Assembly (NCBI RefSeq): GCF_036488675.1
Contig: NZ_CP133148.1
Location: forward strand, 992,001 to 1,056,000
DNA: 64,000 bases
Direction: 5' to 3'
Source of the DNA: Sinorhizobium chiapasense
Lineage (GTDB): Bacteria > Pseudomonadota > Alphaproteobacteria > Rhizobiales > Rhizobiaceae
The notes below the pieces were generated by a model, which saw only the letters and a program-made list of their open reading frames with translations, searched no databases and was not told the origin of the DNA. This document shows positions 63,274 to 64,000 of the stretch, one piece after another (positions within the stretch are counted from its first letter, which is position 1; every line of letters begins with the position of its first letter). Position numbers and translations under genes: made by a program.

Positions 63274-64000
63274 AGGGAGAGGCTGCCCTTGTAGATCGTG
63301 CCCGCGGCGCCTTCGGCACGCGCGACCATGCGGCCGAGCGTGAAGACCGTTTCACCTTCGCCCGAAAGTATCGTCGCGACCTTTTCAGCCTCTGTCGCCG
63401 GAACGACGACGATCATGCCAACGCCGCAGTTGAACGTGCGCAGCATTTCGTTGGCGGCGACCCCGCCGGTCTTGGCAAGCCAGGAGAAGACCGCCGGCGG
63501 CTTAATCGCGTCGAGGTCGATCTCTGCGGCAAGGTGCTTCGGCAGTACGCGCGGAATGTTTTCGGGAAATCCGCCGCCGGTGATGTGCGCGAGCGCCGTG
63601 AGCGCTCCCGTCTCGCGGATCGCTTTCAGGAGCGGCTTTACGTAGATGCGCGTCGGTGTCAGCAGAAGATCGGCAAGCGTGCCTTCGCCGAACGGGGCGG
63701 GCGCGTCCCAGGCCAGTCCGGAAAGCGCAACGATCTTGCGGACCAGCGAATAGCCGTTTGAGTGCACTCCAGAAGAGGCGAGCCCGAGGATGATGTCACC
63801 TTCGGCAATGTCGCCTGCCGGCAGCAACTGGCCACGCTCGGCCGCGCCGACGGCAAAGCCGGCGAGGTCGTAGTCGTCGCCGGAATACATGCCCGGCATC
63901 TCGGCTGTTTCCCCGCCGATCAACGCGCAACCCGCGTCGCGGCAGCCGGCGGCGATACCGGCAACGATCGCGGCACCCTGGTCCGGGTCGAGCTTGCCGG
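63270..64000 (-). CDS. purM: phosphoribosylformylglycinamidine cyclo-ligase, 5'-partial
   Basis: The gene runs off the right window edge; about 243 C-terminal residues are seen. They contain [27 protein letters not shown] and [15 protein letters not shown], all PurM hallmarks. It makes AIR from FGAM. The Met at 63923 is internal: the frame continues to the edge with typical upstream sequence. Overlaps purN by 4 nt. Confidence 0.97.
   Translation of the reverse strand, partial: GKLDPDQGAAIVAGIAAGCRDAGCALIGGETAEMPGMYSGDDYDLAGFAVGAAERGQLLPAGDIAEGDIILGLASSGVHSNGYSLVRKIVALSGLAWDAPAPFGEGTLADLLLTPTRIYVKPLLKAIRETGALTALAHITGGGFPENIPRVLPKHLAAEIDLDAIKPPAVFSWLAKTGGVAANEMLRTFNCGVGMIVVVPATEAEKVATILSGEGETVFTLGRMVARAEGAAGTIYKGSLSL

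Overview
The window is about 64 kb of dense, GC-rich chromosomal DNA from an alphaproteobacterium of the Rhizobiaceae, most likely an Ensifer/Sinorhizobium species. The evidence is the lpiA-acvB pair, the long forms of ribosomal proteins S6 and L9, a galactose/arabinose 1-dehydrogenase of the Azospirillum AraA type, and intergenic mosaic repeats of the kind known in rhizobia (RIME-like). I saw no tRNA or rRNA gene, insertion sequence, prophage, plasmid function or CRISPR array. The region looks like core chromosome with a few accessory loci.

Layout. 1-3 kb: end of an Atm1-type ABC exporter, then psd and pssA (phosphatidylethanolamine synthesis). 3-9 kb, minus strand: an SDR, purF, cvpA, radA and alr, with two mosaic repeats between them. 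9-11 kb: an AraC regulator with the azlC-azlD amino-acid exporter. 11-16 kb, minus strand: dnaB, then the rpsF-rpsR-DUF2232-rplI operon. 16-17.5 kb: a Cys-rich copper-binding protein and a Tas-like aldo/keto reductase. 17.8-25 kb, plus strand: fabD-fabG-acpP-fabF-mltG-yicC-gmk. 25-32.6 kb, minus strand: lptF-lptG-lptD-surA-like-pdxA-rsmA. 33-39 kb: pepA-holC, a sugar dehydrogenase, a GNAT protein and an ABC-F ATPase. 39-45 kb (accessory): two tandem paralogous small exported proteins, a degenerate GGDEF protein, an 883-residue adenylation/carrier/membrane-acyltransferase fusion, a DinB-like protein and ndk. 45-47.4 kb: a lipoprotein and a CGNR zinc-finger protein divergent from an orphan LivH-like permease. 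47.5-52 kb, minus strand: moaE, moaD, pgsA, uvrC and a pteridine-reductase-like SDR. 52-58.5 kb: an Omp25/RopB-like protein, a GST, an RNase T2, a small exported protein, rlmJ, a molybdopterin oxidoreductase and a Nudix hydrolase. 58.6-62.6 kb: lpiA-acvB. 62.6-64 kb: purN and the 3' part of purM.

A theme is the cell envelope: type II fatty acid synthesis (fabD, fabG, acpP, fabF), phospholipid head groups (pssA, psd, pgsA, lpiA, acvB), LPS export (lptD, lptF, lptG) and murein (alr, mltG). The accessory adenylation/carrier/acyltransferase fusion would fit an envelope-modifying role.

The best candidates for undescribed biology are: (1) the 883-residue fusion at 41.4-44.0 kb, which looks like a one-polypeptide acyl activation and transfer machine with its own promoter and two inverted repeats upstream; (2) the CGNR regulator/lipoprotein/orphan permease locus at 45.4-47.4 kb, whose divergent promoter region carries a perfect 8-bp inverted repeat; (3) the tandem small exported paralogs at 39.2-39.9 kb; and (4) a foldable rpsF leader that may be a ribosomal-protein autoregulatory element. 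All functional calls rest on motif recognition by eye; no database search was run.
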